Of a DNA stretch of 64,000 nt, positions 1 through 9,256 are shown in pieces. Location: the NCBI GenBank assembly GCA_963746825.1, contig CAVVCU010000017.1, forward strand, positions 6,889 to 70,888. The letters run 5' to 3'. Numbering within the stretch: position 1 is the stretch's first letter; each line of letters begins with the position of its first letter. This DNA comes from JACVRW01 sp963746825. Lineage in GTDB: Bacteria > Actinomycetota > Thermoleophilia > Solirubrobacterales > Thermoleophilaceae. The translations under genes and the position numbers were made by a program. The notes under the pieces were generated by a model. It had not been told where the DNA came from. It ran no database searches and was given only the letters and a program-made list of their open reading frames with translations.

Positions 1-342
1 GAAGACCGCGAGCGCGATGCGACTCACCCACGCGGCGATCCCGTCGAGGCCGCGCAGCAGCAGGAACAGCACCCCTGCCATCAAAGGAATGAACAGCATC
101 GTGCCGATGTGGACCATCTGCCAGGTGCCCACCTTGTCCTTCACCGCCGCGTAGTACTCGTCGCCCGTGGGATGAAGGAGGAGCAGGGTGCCCCACAAGA
201 GCGGCACGCCGACCATGAAGGCGACCTCCGGGCGGCTGAAGGCGCGACGCCGCGGGGTGACGTGCCGCGCTTCGCCGTTGTCGGTTGCGAGCGGAACGCT
301 GTCGACGCTGAGCGGAGCGCTGTCAGCGGTGAGCGTGTTCAT
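1..342 (-). CDS. Membrane protein of unknown function, 3' part missing (window edge)
   Basis: About 114 codons are visible from the ATG at 342; the gene continues leftward out of the window. A polar N-terminus (residues 1-38) is followed by two hydrophobic segments, about residues 42-60 and 78-97, the second rich in Leu, so this is an integral membrane protein. Its ATG overlaps the TGA of the upstream MMPL exporter in an ATGA arrangement, implying translational coupling and membership of the same transcript as the exporter and probably the two-component pair upstream. I do not recognise the family. An accessory role to the exporter is inference from position only. Confidence 0.65.
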   Translation of the reverse strand, partial: MNTLTADSAPLSVDSVPLATDNGEARHVTPRRRAFSRPEVAFMVGVPLLWGTLLLLHPTGDEYYAAVKDKVGTWQMVHIGTMLFIPLMAGVLFLLLRGLDGIAAWVSRIALAVF

Positions 343-2666
343 GCCGGAACGGGCGCGGGCCGCGGCTCCTCGGAGGCATCTGGCCCCTCCGGGGCCGGGG
401 GGTCCTTCGGCGTCACGGGCGGGACGGCGTCACGCTCAGCGCCGACCTTCGGCAGCCATTCGAGCCAGCTGGGCAGGTACCAGTTCCAGTCGCCGAGCAC
501 CTTCATCGACGCCGGCAGCAGGACGCCGCGGATGATCGTCGCGTCGATCAGGACCGCCACGGCCAGCCCGAGTCCCAGCTCCTTGAAATCGAGGAAGGCG
601 AGGGTGACGAAGACCGAGAACACGCCGACCATGACGATCGCTGCGCTGGTAACGGTGCCCGCGGTGGTCGAGATCCCCTGCTTGACGGCCTCGTCGGTCG
701 ACATCCCCCGGTCGTACAGCTCCTTGACCCGCGAGAGGATGAACACGTGGTAGTCCATCGAGAGGCCGAACAGGACCACGAACAGAAACAGCGGCAGCCA
801 ATTGGTCACCCCGCCGTTCGAGGTGAAGCCGAGCAGCGACTCGCCGTTGCCGTTCTGGAAGACCAACACGAGCACGCCATAGGCAGCCCCGACTGAGAGC
901 AGGTTCAGCACGATCGCCTTGATCGGGATCACGATCGAGCGGAAGGTCACCAGCAGCAGGAGAAACGCCAGTCCGAACACGAAGGCGAAGATCAGCGGCA
1001 GCCTGCTGCTCAGCTGGTTGGCGAAGTCCTCGGAGTTGGCCGCGTCGCCGCTGACGTTGACCGTTGTCCCCTCGACGCTTCCGACCGTCGCCGGGATGAT
1101 CTCGTCGCGGAGCTCGGTCAGGGCGTTGACCGAAGGGGCGTCGGTGCCGTTGCCGGGGGTCGGAACGTTGATCTGGGCAACGCTGCCGCCCCCGCCGTAG
1201 ATGACCTCGGTTCCGGGCAGGAACGCGTCGGAGCCGTTGACCTCTCCGCGCAGGTCGGCGATGCCGGCGGCGGCGGCGCCGGAGCGCACGTCGTCGGCCT
1301 CCACCACCACGATCGCGGTGACGCCCTCGCTCGGAAATACCTTCTTGACCTTGTTGTAGGTCTGGATCACGGGCTCGTCCTGCGGGAGCTCGTCAATCCC
1401 GCTGGTGACGATCTTCATCTGCAGAGCCGGAATCGCGAGCGCCACCAGCAGACCGCCTGCGAGCAGGATCGACAGGCCCGGACGCCGCATGACGCGACCG
1501 GTCAGCGCCGTCCAGAAGCGCGACTGACCCGCGGGACGGCGACGGCGGCCGAGCAGGGGAATCCGACCCTTCTCGACCCGGTCGCCGAGCCAGGACAGCA
1601 TCGCCGGCAGAATGGTCAGCGAGGCGAACATGGCGATGGCCACGACGAGGATCGTCCCCTCCGCGAAGGAGATGAAGGCCTTGTCGCCGCTGATGAACAT
1701 GCCCGCCATCGCGACGATCACGGTCACGCCGGAGATCAGCACCGCACGCCCAGAGGTGGCCGCGGCGGTCTCTAGCGCTGCACGCTCGCTGCGCCCGGCT
1801 GCGCGCTCCTCGCGCTCACGCCGGAGGTAGAAGAGCGAGTAGTCGACGCCGACCGCCAGCCCGATCAGCAGGACGACCGCCGGGAGGTTGGAGTCGGCTG
1901 GGAAGAGGTGGCTCGTGATCGCGACCAGGCCGAGGGCGGCCATCACTGAAGTGATCCCGATCAGCAGCGGCACACCTGCCGCTACGAGGGTGCCGAAGGT
2001 GATGGTGAGGATGATCAGCGTGATCGGCAGGGACAGCATCCCGGCCTTCTTGAGGTCGTCGTTGATGACGGCGTCGATGGCCTTGTCGGCGCTGGCGCCG
2101 CCGAACTGCTCGATGTCTAGGTCCGGGTGCGCTCTCTGAGCTGCGGCGACCGCGGCGAGGGTGGGATCCACTCGGTCCGATGTCTCCGTTGAGTCGCCCG
2201 CGATCTCGAATTGCACCAGGGCTGCGTGGCCATCGGCCGACGTCTCGCTGTCACCGGTGAGCGGCGACGTGACGTTTTCTACGTATCGGACCGCAGAGAT
2301 GCGGTCGACCACGTCCTCGATGGCTCCCCGGAACTCGGGATCTGCCACGGTGAGCTCGTCGCTCTGCAAGAAGACGACCTCTTCGGTCGGCCTCATCCCG
2401 GCGCGGTCGAGCGCCTGCTCGGCGTCGCCGGACTCGCCCGAGAACTGATCGACGTCCGCGATGTCCTTCTGGACGATCACGTTCGAGCCAACGAAGAAGA
2501 CGACGAGGACGAAGGCAAACCAGCCGAAGATGGCCTTCTTGCGGTGCTGCCCGCTCCAGCGCGCCATGCGGGCCGCCAGGTTGTGTGCCCGCGGCGGCGG
2601 CGCCCCGTTACCGGAAGTAATGGGCTGGTCCGGATCAGGATCGCTCTGAATGATGCGCGTCTTCAT
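339..2666 (-). CDS. MMPL family RND-type exporter
   Basis: 775 aa, normal for the MMPL family. Residues about 44-64 form the first membrane helix, followed by a roughly 145-residue extracytoplasmic loop, then a block of helices (about 205-360) holding the GVDYSLF motif. A second loop follows, then a repeat helix block near the C-terminus with the matching GLSMDYHVF motif; these Asp/Tyr motifs are the proton-relay signature of MmpL/HpnN proteins. The tail is Pro/Glu-rich and cytoplasmic. The start ATG has a good ribosome site (GAGAGGA). These transporters usually move lipids, glycolipids or hydrophobic drugs across the inner membrane; the substrate cannot be told from sequence. It lies directly downstream of a response regulator and sensor kinase on the same strand, so envelope-stress control is likely. 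A second MMPL gene lies at 47048-49198. Confidence 0.9.
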   Translation of the reverse strand: MKTRIIQSDPDPDQPITSGNGAPPPRAHNLAARMARWSGQHRKKAIFGWFAFVLVVFFVGSNVIVQKDIADVDQFSGESGDAEQALDRAGMRPTEEVVFLQSDELTVADPEFRGAIEDVVDRISAVRYVENVTSPLTGDSETSADGHAALVQFEIAGDSTETSDRVDPTLAAVAAAQRAHPDLDIEQFGGASADKAIDAVINDDLKKAGMLSLPITLIILTITFGTLVAAGVPLLIGITSVMAALGLVAITSHLFPADSNLPAVVLLIGLAVGVDYSLFYLRREREERAAGRSERAALETAAATSGRAVLISGVTVIVAMAGMFISGDKAFISFAEGTILVVAIAMFASLTILPAMLSWLGDRVEKGRIPLLGRRRRPAGQSRFWTALTGRVMRRPGLSILLAGGLLVALAIPALQMKIVTSGIDELPQDEPVIQTYNKVKKVFPSEGVTAIVVVEADDVRSGAAAAGIADLRGEVNGSDAFLPGTEVIYGGGGSVAQINVPTPGNGTDAPSVNALTELRDEIIPATVGSVEGTTVNVSGDAANSEDFANQLSSRLPLIFAFVFGLAFLLLLVTFRSIVIPIKAIVLNLLSVGAAYGVLVLVFQNGNGESLLGFTSNGGVTNWLPLFLFVVLFGLSMDYHVFILSRVKELYDRGMSTDEAVKQGISTTAGTVTSAAIVMVGVFSVFVTLAFLDFKELGLGLAVAVLIDATIIRGVLLPASMKVLGDWNWYLPSWLEWLPKVGAERDAVPPVTPKDPPAPEGPDASEEPRPAPVPA

Positions 2667-2729
2667 GCCTGTTCCTCTCGGCGTGAGTGGCCGCGTTCAA
2701 CCTCTCAGCCGCGGACGTCAAGCGAAAGG

Positions 2730-2743
2730 CGGGAAACTTCCCG
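2730..2743. promoter_or_regulatory. Dyad CGGGAA-AC-TTCCCG upstream of the MMPL gene
   Basis: A perfect 14-base inverted repeat with 6-base arms lies in the 120-base gap between the response regulator gene and the MMPL exporter, about 64 bases before the exporter's start. NarL/LuxR-type regulators bind short dyads like this, so it may be the target of the adjacent regulator. It is too short for a terminator and has no T-run. Function is inference. Confidence 0.4.
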
Positions 2744-2786
2744 TCTCGGGGGGCGGGTTACTGGTGTCTTCGATCCGCCTCGCGCG

Positions 2787-3431
2787 TCAGGAGCGGAGAA
2801 ACGTCAGGACCGCGAGCACGCGCCGCGACTCGCTTCCGGTGGAGGGCAGCCCGAGCTTTCCAAAGATCCTCGAGACGTACTTCTCCACCGCCCGCAGCGT
2901 GATCACGAGCTCGTCCGCGATTCCCTGGTTGGAGCTTCCGGTAGCCATAAGCTCGAGGACCTCCCGCTCGCGCGGGGTCAGTTCGGCAAGCGGGTCGTTG
3001 CTCCGGCGTTTCGACAGCAGCGTCGACACGATGATCGGATCGATCGCCGAGCCGCCGGCCGCCACGCGGCGCACCGCCGCGACGAAGTCCTTGACGTCGC
3101 CGACGCGGTCCTTGAGGAGATACCCCACTCCCTCCGCCGACTCCGCGAGCAACTTCATGGCCAGCCCAAGCTCCACGTACTGCGAGAGAACGAGCACCCC
3201 CACCGAGGGATGGTGAGCGCGAATTTCGAGCGCCGCGCGCAGGCCCTCGTCGTTGTGTGTGGGCGGTAGCCGGACATCGACTATCGCGACATCGACGTCA
3301 TGGCTGGCGACCTTGCGCAGCAGGTCGTCGGCCTCATCTGACTGAGCGACCACGTCGAGCCCGGCGTCTCCCAGGAGGCGGGCCACCCCTTCGCGCAGCA
3401 GGACGCTGTCCTCGGCGATCGCTACCCGCAC
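2787..3431 (-). CDS. NarL/LuxR-family response regulator
   Basis: 214 aa with the standard two domains. The receiver domain (about 1-120) has acidic residues E7/D8, the phosphoacceptor Asp52 in the IVDVRLPP strand and Lys in YLLKDR. The LuxR-type helix-turn-helix (about 150-212) has the LTPREREVLELMA signature. The start overlaps the end of the sensor kinase gene by 10 bases, so the two are co-translated and form a LiaSR/VraSR-like pair. The gene ends 120 bases before the MMPL exporter, and a perfect dyad lies in that gap. A paralogue of the same architecture is at 36646-37353. Confidence 0.92.
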   Translation of the reverse strand: MRVAIAEDSVLLREGVARLLGDAGLDVVAQSDEADDLLRKVASHDVDVAIVDVRLPPTHNDEGLRAALEIRAHHPSVGVLVLSQYVELGLAMKLLAESAEGVGYLLKDRVGDVKDFVAAVRRVAAGGSAIDPIIVSTLLSKRRSNDPLAELTPREREVLELMATGSSNQGIADELVITLRAVEKYVSRIFGKLGLPSTGSESRRVLAVLTFLRS

Positions 3432-5074
3432 GGCATCTCCGCTCTCATTCGCGTGCCGCCACCGCGCGGCGTCCAGACCTGAAGCCGTCCATCGAGGGCC
3501 TCGACGCGGTCGGCCAGCCCACGCAGACCGGAGCCACGCTCGCTGTCCGCGCCTCCAACCCCGTCGTCGAGGACCTCGATCACGACATTGCCGTCGATCC
3601 GCTCTACGTCCACGGTGGCAGTCAGCGCCTGCGCGTGTTTGGCGATGTTCGCGAGAGCCTCGGAAACGAGATAGAAAGCCGCCACCTCGAGACGCTCGGG
3701 AAGCCGGCTCCCGATCGTGACTCTCAGACGCACCGGCACGGTCGCTCGCGCGGCGAGCTGCTCGAGCGCGACCTCCAGACCATGCCCGCTCACAACGGCC
3801 GGGTGAATGCCGCGAGCGACAGCTCGCAGCTCTTCCAGAGACGCGGCAATCTGCCCCCGGGCCCGATCGAGCTGCTCTTGCGTGCCCGGGTCGGAGTGCA
3901 AGCCCTCTCCCAGCACGCCCAGCTCGAGCGAGAGCGCGATGAGTCGTTGCTGCGCGCCATCGTGCAGGTCGCGTTCCAACCGCTTGCGCTCCCGATGGCC
4001 GGCCTCGACCATTCGCGCACGTGAGCCCCTCAAGTCCTCGAGTCGAGCTGTGAGGGCGGCGTGCAAGCGGCCGTTCTCCAGCGCGATTCCAGCCGCCGCC
4101 GTGACGGCGTCGAGCAGCTCACGCTCATCGTCCAGTGCCGGATCATGGAGCAGCGCGGCCACATGCGCGCCGTCGCGGTCGATCAGGGTCATGGCCCTTC
4201 TGCCATCCCCCTTGGGGAGATCAACGGGCCGGCCGTCAAGATCGGCGTAGCACTGATAGTCGGGCAGCCAGAACGCGAGCGTCAGCGAAGGATCGCGCAG
4301 TGCGCGAGCCAGCGCGTCACGAAGGTCCGCCGGCGGCGGCTCTTCCTTCAGCTCGAGGAAGAGCTCGCCCACAGACGAGCGGGCCAGGCGGTCCTGCAGG
4401 AGCCCGACCAGGATGGCCACCGGCGCGAGCGCGAGCGTGAGAAAGGTCGCCCATCGGATCTCCGCCACCACCGGACCACCGAACGCGGATGAGACGAGCA
4501 GAAACGGGATCATCACGAGCCCTAGCGCGAACACGTCCATGAGCAGCGCGAATGAGCGTCGTAGCGGCCGGCCCTCCCGAAGTCGCCGAGCCACGAGAAT
4601 CCCCAAGCCGCATAGGCAGAAGGCGCTGATGGCCACGAGCTGGATCCGCAGAGCCACAAGGCCCGCCGCCGGGTCCGGCGAAACCTCGAGCAGGTTGTGC
4701 GGGCCAAACCCGCCCAGTGCCATTCGGACGAGCTCGAGCGCTATCGCCGTCACGTAGGCAGCCGTGATCAGGATCCGTTCCGAGCGCGAGCGCAGGCGAC
4801 CGCTCGGATAGGCAAGGAACACGTGCAGGAAGAGCACCGGGGGGACCATGTCCAACGACTGGCCGATCGTGAATGGCACGTCGCTGGTCGTCCAGGTGAG
4901 ACCCGACAGGAAGTTGGCAAACCCCGCGGCGATCATCAGCGGACCGAAGCGGCTGGCGGGGCGGCGCAGCCAGGCGATCAGTCCGCAGAGCACATAGGCC
5001 ACGGTGAGAAAGGAGCTCAGGAAGGCGATCACGAGCGGCTCGCCCAGCTCGCCACTGACCAGGTCGCTCCTCAA
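3422..5074 (-). CDS. Membrane sensor histidine kinase, HisKA_3 type; start uncertain
   Basis: About 550 aa from a TTG at 5074. Residues 1 to about 225 hold several hydrophobic helices, then a GAF-like cytoplasmic section. Next comes a dimerisation/phosphoacceptor helix with His in ERDLHDGAQQRL, and a HATPase_c domain ending with DDGVGG and GSGLRGLADRV. The cognate regulator overlaps the 3' end. Oddity: the frame stays open upstream to 5221, and codons about 5075-5146 encode a convincing extra hydrophobic helix (VLGLLALVGCAAGG). That extension contains no ATG, GTG or TTG, and the TTG used here has no ribosome site, so the true start may be a rare codon (CTG at 5182) or be hidden by a sequence error. 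Confidence 0.85.
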   Translation of the reverse strand: MRSDLVSGELGEPLVIAFLSSFLTVAYVLCGLIAWLRRPASRFGPLMIAAGFANFLSGLTWTTSDVPFTIGQSLDMVPPVLFLHVFLAYPSGRLRSRSERILITAAYVTAIALELVRMALGGFGPHNLLEVSPDPAAGLVALRIQLVAISAFCLCGLGILVARRLREGRPLRRSFALLMDVFALGLVMIPFLLVSSAFGGPVVAEIRWATFLTLALAPVAILVGLLQDRLARSSVGELFLELKEEPPPADLRDALARALRDPSLTLAFWLPDYQCYADLDGRPVDLPKGDGRRAMTLIDRDGAHVAALLHDPALDDERELLDAVTAAAGIALENGRLHAALTARLEDLRGSRARMVEAGHRERKRLERDLHDGAQQRLIALSLELGVLGEGLHSDPGTQEQLDRARGQIAASLEELRAVARGIHPAVVSGHGLEVALEQLAARATVPVRLRVTIGSRLPERLEVAAFYLVSEALANIAKHAQALTATVDVERIDGNVVIEVLDDGVGGADSERGSGLRGLADRVEALDGRLQVWTPRGGGTRMRAEMPCG

Positions 5075-5357
5075 GGCGAGGCTGAACGAAAAGCCACCGG
5101 CCGCGCACCCGACGAGTGCGAGGAGCCCGAGTACAGCCGCGTTCGGTACGCGATCGCGCTGGATGCCTACATCAGGGACCAGCCTGGATGCGGCGACGTC
5201 TTCCCTCCTGACGGTTTGCCGTCACACGCGAACGTACTCCTCCGAGCCCCCCAAGTCCACAGCGGTCACGCGGCGGGGTGCTGACGTAGGTCTGCTGCGA
5301 GGATCCCGCCGAGGGCGCGGACAATCGCCGCGCAGCATTCGTCAGGGAGGACCAGGC

Positions 5358-6200
5358 ATGGCGACCATCACGCAGCGCGAAGCGCAGCAGATCGACGCAG
5401 CGAACGAGACGGGCCGTACGCCGGTGGTGTTCATACACGGCCTGTGGCTGCTGCCCAACTGCTGGGAACGCTGGGTCCCGGTGTTCGAAGAGGCCGGCTA
5501 CGCCGTCTTGACGCCCGGCTGGCCAGACGATCCGGAAACCGTCGAGCAGGCGAGAGCGCGACCCGAGGTCTTCGCGCGCACGACGATCGAGCAGATCGCC
5601 GACCACTACGCGGAGGTGATCGGCCGGCTGTCGACAAAGCCGGCGGTCATCGGGCATTCCTTCGGCGGGCTGCTCACCATGATCAGCGCCGGACGTGGAC
5701 TCGCCTCCGCGTCGGTGGCCATCAGTCCCGCACCGTTTCGCGGCGTGTTGCCGGTTCCGGTCGCCGCGCTCAGGTCCTCCTCTCCGGTCCTGCGCAACCC
5801 GGCCAACCGCAACCGCGCGGTCGCGTTGACCTTTCAGCAGTTTCGCTACGCGTTCGGCAACGCGATCACGGAGGAAGAGGCGAAGCGGCTGCACGAGATC
5901 TACTCGGTACCTGGGTCCGGCGCGATGATCTTCCAGGCGGCGATGGCGAACCTCAATCCGTTCACCCAAGCGAAGGTCGACAGCGAGAGTCCCGATCGCG
6001 GGCCGCTGCTGATCATCTCGGCCGACAACGATCACACGGTGCCCTGGTCGATCGCCAACGCCGCGTTCAAGAAGCAGCGCCGCAACGACGGAGTCACCGA
6101 GATCGTCAAGGTTCCCGGTCGGGGGCACTCCCTGACGATCGACAACGGCTGGCGCGAGGTCGCGGATACAGCGCTGGCGTTCGTCAGGCGATTCGTCTAG
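5358..6200 (+). CDS. Alpha/beta hydrolase
   Basis: 280 aa, chosen from the ATG at 5358 because a strong ribosome site (GGGAGGACC) precedes it. Family marks are the oxyanion HG motif in VVFIHGLWLL, the nucleophile elbow GHSFGG (Ser about 98), an acid in ISADNDHTVPW, and the catalytic His in GRGHSLTI near the C-terminus. No signal peptide, so cytoplasmic. Similar proteins are annotated only as hydrolases of small esters or amides; the substrate is unknown. It faces away from the sensor kinase gene, and its 3' end overlaps the convergent membrane-protein gene by four bases. Confidence 0.85.
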   Translation: MATITQREAQQIDAANETGRTPVVFIHGLWLLPNCWERWVPVFEEAGYAVLTPGWPDDPETVEQARARPEVFARTTIEQIADHYAEVIGRLSTKPAVIGHSFGGLLTMISAGRGLASASVAISPAPFRGVLPVPVAALRSSSPVLRNPANRNRAVALTFQQFRYAFGNAITEEEAKRLHEIYSVPGSGAMIFQAAMANLNPFTQAKVDSESPDRGPLLIISADNDHTVPWSIANAAFKKQRRNDGVTEIVKVPGRGHSLTIDNGWREVADTALAFVRRFV

Positions 6201-6850
6201 ACGGGCCGCGAGGCCGGAGGCACATCACGCCCACGAAGCGGCATGAACCGGGCGAGAAGAAGACCGCTGAGCAGCATGAAGACCACAGCCCCGTAAGCGC
6301 CGAACACCGTGAACTGCTGGTCAACATCGATGCCGCCCAGCGTCGTCACGCTCCACCCAATCGCGAACAAAGCCGGCATCCCGGCACCCCACGCGACGGC
6401 CAGGCGCCTCTCCCCCTGCCGGGAAAGGGCAAAGCCCTGCGCGGCCCCTATCGCCGCGCCGCTGACCAGACCCATGAGGGCGAGCGAGCCGAGGTCGGTC
6501 TCGTAGCCAACCAGCGCGGCACCGGTTGCAAGACCGACGGCGTAGCCGGCCGCGCTTGCGCTGACCCATGCCGCCGGAGGCCCGAACATCCCCTTGGCGG
6601 CCCACCATTGGACGGCACCGAGCCCGGCTCCGGTGAGCGCGCCACCCGCTAGCGCGGGCCGGACTGCGTCCACCTCTCCGCCGATCGTCCACCCGATCAA
6701 ACCGGCGACAGGGAAGGCGAGGGCGACTGCGACCCACCGCCAGCCGGGGAAGAGTCGCCGCTCGGACGGGTTCTGAACGAGCTCGTGGGACGCCCGTTCT
6801 GTGGCGTCCGTACTGTGCACGGAGGGCCGCTCCGGCGTGGTAATCGACAT
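6197..6850 (-). CDS. Polytopic membrane protein of unknown function
   Basis: 217 aa. After about 35 polar residues come five or six Gly/Ala-rich hydrophobic helices, with small-residue patterns such as ALAGGALTGAGLGAVQWW recurring through the protein. The start ATG has a good ribosome site (TTAGGAGCAAGGT). No catalytic motif is visible and no family name can be given. It stands alone: the gene downstream is convergent and the gene upstream (7040-9113) ends about 190 bases away. A possible sigma70-like promoter lies at 6965-6992. Confidence 0.7.
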   Translation of the reverse strand: MSITTPERPSVHSTDATERASHELVQNPSERRLFPGWRWVAVALAFPVAGLIGWTIGGEVDAVRPALAGGALTGAGLGAVQWWAAKGMFGPPAAWVSASAAGYAVGLATGAALVGYETDLGSLALMGLVSGAAIGAAQGFALSRQGERRLAVAWGAGMPALFAIGWSVTTLGGIDVDQQFTVFGAYGAVVFMLLSGLLLARFMPLRGRDVPPASRPV

Positions 6851-6964
6851 ACCTTGCTCCTAACAACCCAGTGAGGGCCGCGGTCAGCCGGGTCGACGCG
6901 CACAAGCCGGCCGGGAGTGGAGCCGCGAGGACCGCTCGCCGCTTCCGCAGCGAGCGCAACTTTC

Positions 6965-6992
6965 ACCATACACCCGGGTCGATTCCGATCAA
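6965..6992 (-). promoter_or_regulatory. Possible sigma70-like promoter for the 6197-6850 gene
   Basis: On the minus strand TTGATC (6992-6987) and TATGGT (6970-6965) are separated by 16 bases, a fair match to -35 and -10 boxes. Transcription would begin near 6958, giving an untranslated leader of about 108 bases. The match is by eye only. Confidence 0.25.
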
Positions 6993-7039
6993 AACCACGA
7001 CGCGACAGCTCGCGCCGCTTGGCCGTCGGACTTCGTCAG

Positions 7040-9113
7040 CTAGTGCTCGCCCGCGGAACCCAGCCCGGCTCGCTCGGGGAGGTAGGCGCAATATGTGCCA
7101 GTGCGGATCGTTTGGTCGAGATGGTCGCCGAGCTCGGGATGGTGCTCGCCGACCCGGATCATCGCCTGGCGGACGGCGCGGGTGACGCTGACTCGAGCGC
7201 GCTCGGACGTTGATGCGGCGCGTCGGTCGCGGCCACCGAGGCCGACCGCGCGCGAGAGCTCACGGAGGAGGAAGTCGCGTTCGGTGTCTGCCTGCGCCTC
7301 GCGCTCGGCGTCGGCGAGGGCGCGCGCGTGTTCGATGTCATCCTCGATCTCGGCGAGTCGACGGCGGTAAGCGTCCTTGGCTCGCGCGTCGAGCATCTCG
7401 CCGGCATCGCCGGGGCCTGTGTGCGACAGCCCGGCCGCACCGCCCCGCTCGACTGGTGCGGTGTGGCCGCGTTCGGCGGCAACCAGGTCGAGCGCGTGGA
7501 AGTCCCGGCCGGGGTCGGCGAGCAGCCGGGCGAGGTAGCGGATGCCCTTGAGGTCTCGAATTCGCACCGTACGTCCCGCGAAGACCACCGACCAGTAGTC
7601 GCCCTCCCAGCGAAAGATGTCGGGGTCCGTAGCGGCGAGTTGCCCCGCTCCGCCGCCGCGGCTCGGCCAAGTCGTTGTCGCGGCTTGTCCGCTCGGCTTC
7701 GATCCGGTCGAGAACCGTGCGGGCCGTTTGGAGCTCCAGGGCGGCCCGGCGCTCGCGGCCGCTCGCGCGTAGGGCGTCGGCGAGACCGGCGCGGGCGAGC
7801 GCGGCCTCGTAGGGCGCCCCGATCTCGCTCCACAGCCGCGTGGCTTCGGCGCACAGCCGTTCAGCGTCGGCTGGATCGCCCTCGGCGAGCCGCACCCTTC
7901 CGTGAGCGTGGGTCGCGCCGGCGACAAGCGCCTTGCTCTCGAAGCGGGCCGCCACCCGAGTCAACTCGTCCGCGGCCGAACGCGCTCGCGCGATGTCGCC
8001 GGCCGCGATCTCGATCTCGACCTGCGCCTCGAGCAGGGGCGCCCGCTGCAGCTCGCTGTCCGGCGGACGCTCCTTGAACGGCACCCGCATCGGATGGGCA
8101 AGCGCATCTCGGATGGACTCCGCTGCCGCGGCCGGGTCTCCCTGGGCGAGCCGCACGAGCGCAAGTCCGGGCTGCGGATCCCAGCCGGCGCTGTGAGCGG
8201 CCAGCAGGGCGTGTTCGGCGCCTTCGATGTCTCGCGTGCGCAGGCGGATCCGCCCGAGCTCCGTCAGCGGCCATCCCATCTCTCGTCGCAAGTAGGGGCG
8301 TAGCTCCTCGCACGCGCCGAGGGCCTCGGCCTCCGCCTCGCCGCAGGACCCGCGCAGCCTCAGGACCTCGGCGCGGTGGACTCGGCAGCGCCCGTGGAGG
8401 CTGCCAATCGCGTTCGTCTTGCACCAGCGCTCCATCGCCTCGGTCCATTGCTCGGCCGCGTCGTACTGCGCGAGCCCCTGCAGGGCGCATACGAGCTCGC
8501 AGTAGACGACCCCGGTCGAGAGCGGATCGAGGTCCCCCGAGACCGTCGCCACCCCAACCTCGTCGAGCAGCGCCAAGCCCTGCTCGACATCACCCTGCAG
8601 GATCACCAGGCGTGCCTCGGCCACTCGACCGAGGGCGCACGCCGCAGGGTCACACTCCGAACCCAGCTCGACGGCGCGCCGCGCCCATGGCCGCGCGCCG
8701 GACAGGTCGCCGGTCAGCATCCGCTCGAACGCGCGAACAACCGCAAGCCATGCGCTCGCCGGCGTCTCATCTCCGCCCTCCAGGAGCCGCTCGGCTCGTG
8801 CCAACCAGCCCCGCACCGGCGCCATCAGGGCGGTATCGAAGAGCAGGTGCATCGCCACGCGAACCGCCGCCCCTGCCGCCGCGTCCTTGTCGCCGCCCTT
8901 CACGCACAGCGCGTAGGCGCGCTCCCACGCTTCGATGGTCACGTCGAGATGCCCAGCCGCGTAGGCGACCTCTCCGAGGACAGGTAGATCGCCGGCGCCC
9001 ACGAGGCCATCCGCGTCGGCCTTCATGAAGAGCTCGAAGGCCGCCGGCCAATCTCCCCGCGTTGCCGCATCACTTGCGCGCTGGACGACGGCCGCGCCGC
9101 CAGCGTCGGTCAT
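7040..9113 (-). CDS. TPR-type regulatory protein, interrupted by one frameshift
   Basis: Reading from the ATG at 9113, about 490 residues form Ala/Arg-rich helical pairs typical of tetratricopeptide repeats. The frame must then shift by +1 somewhere in 7627-7690 to continue into a conserved C-terminal module. That module has the strand/helix IRDLKGIRYLARLLADPG followed by a coiled segment and a last block ending IRTGTYCAYLP. The same module ends many actinobacterial AAA-ATPase and TPR signal-transduction proteins, where its role is unknown. Without the shift the protein ends in Arg/Pro-rich nonsense. A single inserted base in a GC-rich run, real or artefact, explains everything. Total length would be near 690 aa. 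The divergent tautomerase gene shares its upstream region, which carries GTAAC/GTTAC repeats. Confidence 0.7.
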
Positions 9114-9166
9114 TGCGCGCGAACGATTCTGAGGCAAGGGGAGCGCAGCGAACACGGACAGCGGCC

Positions 9167-9192
9167 GTAACCATGAGAGTTACCGCTGTAAC
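9167..9192. promoter_or_regulatory. Overlapping GTAAC/GTTAC dyads in a divergent promoter region
   Basis: Three pentamers lie in a row: GTAAC (9167-9171), GTTAC (9179-9183) and GTAAC (9188-9192). They make two nested inverted repeats, GTAAC-N7-GTTAC and GTTAC-N4-GTAAC, in the 143-base gap between the divergent TPR-protein and tautomerase genes. This looks like a regulator binding site serving one or both genes; no regulator is identified. Confidence 0.35.
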
Positions 9193-9256
9193 GGTCTTGC
9201 TCACGCATCTTGGGTGCGGACGTTAAACCCCCCGCGCTCAACGAAGAGGAGGACCC

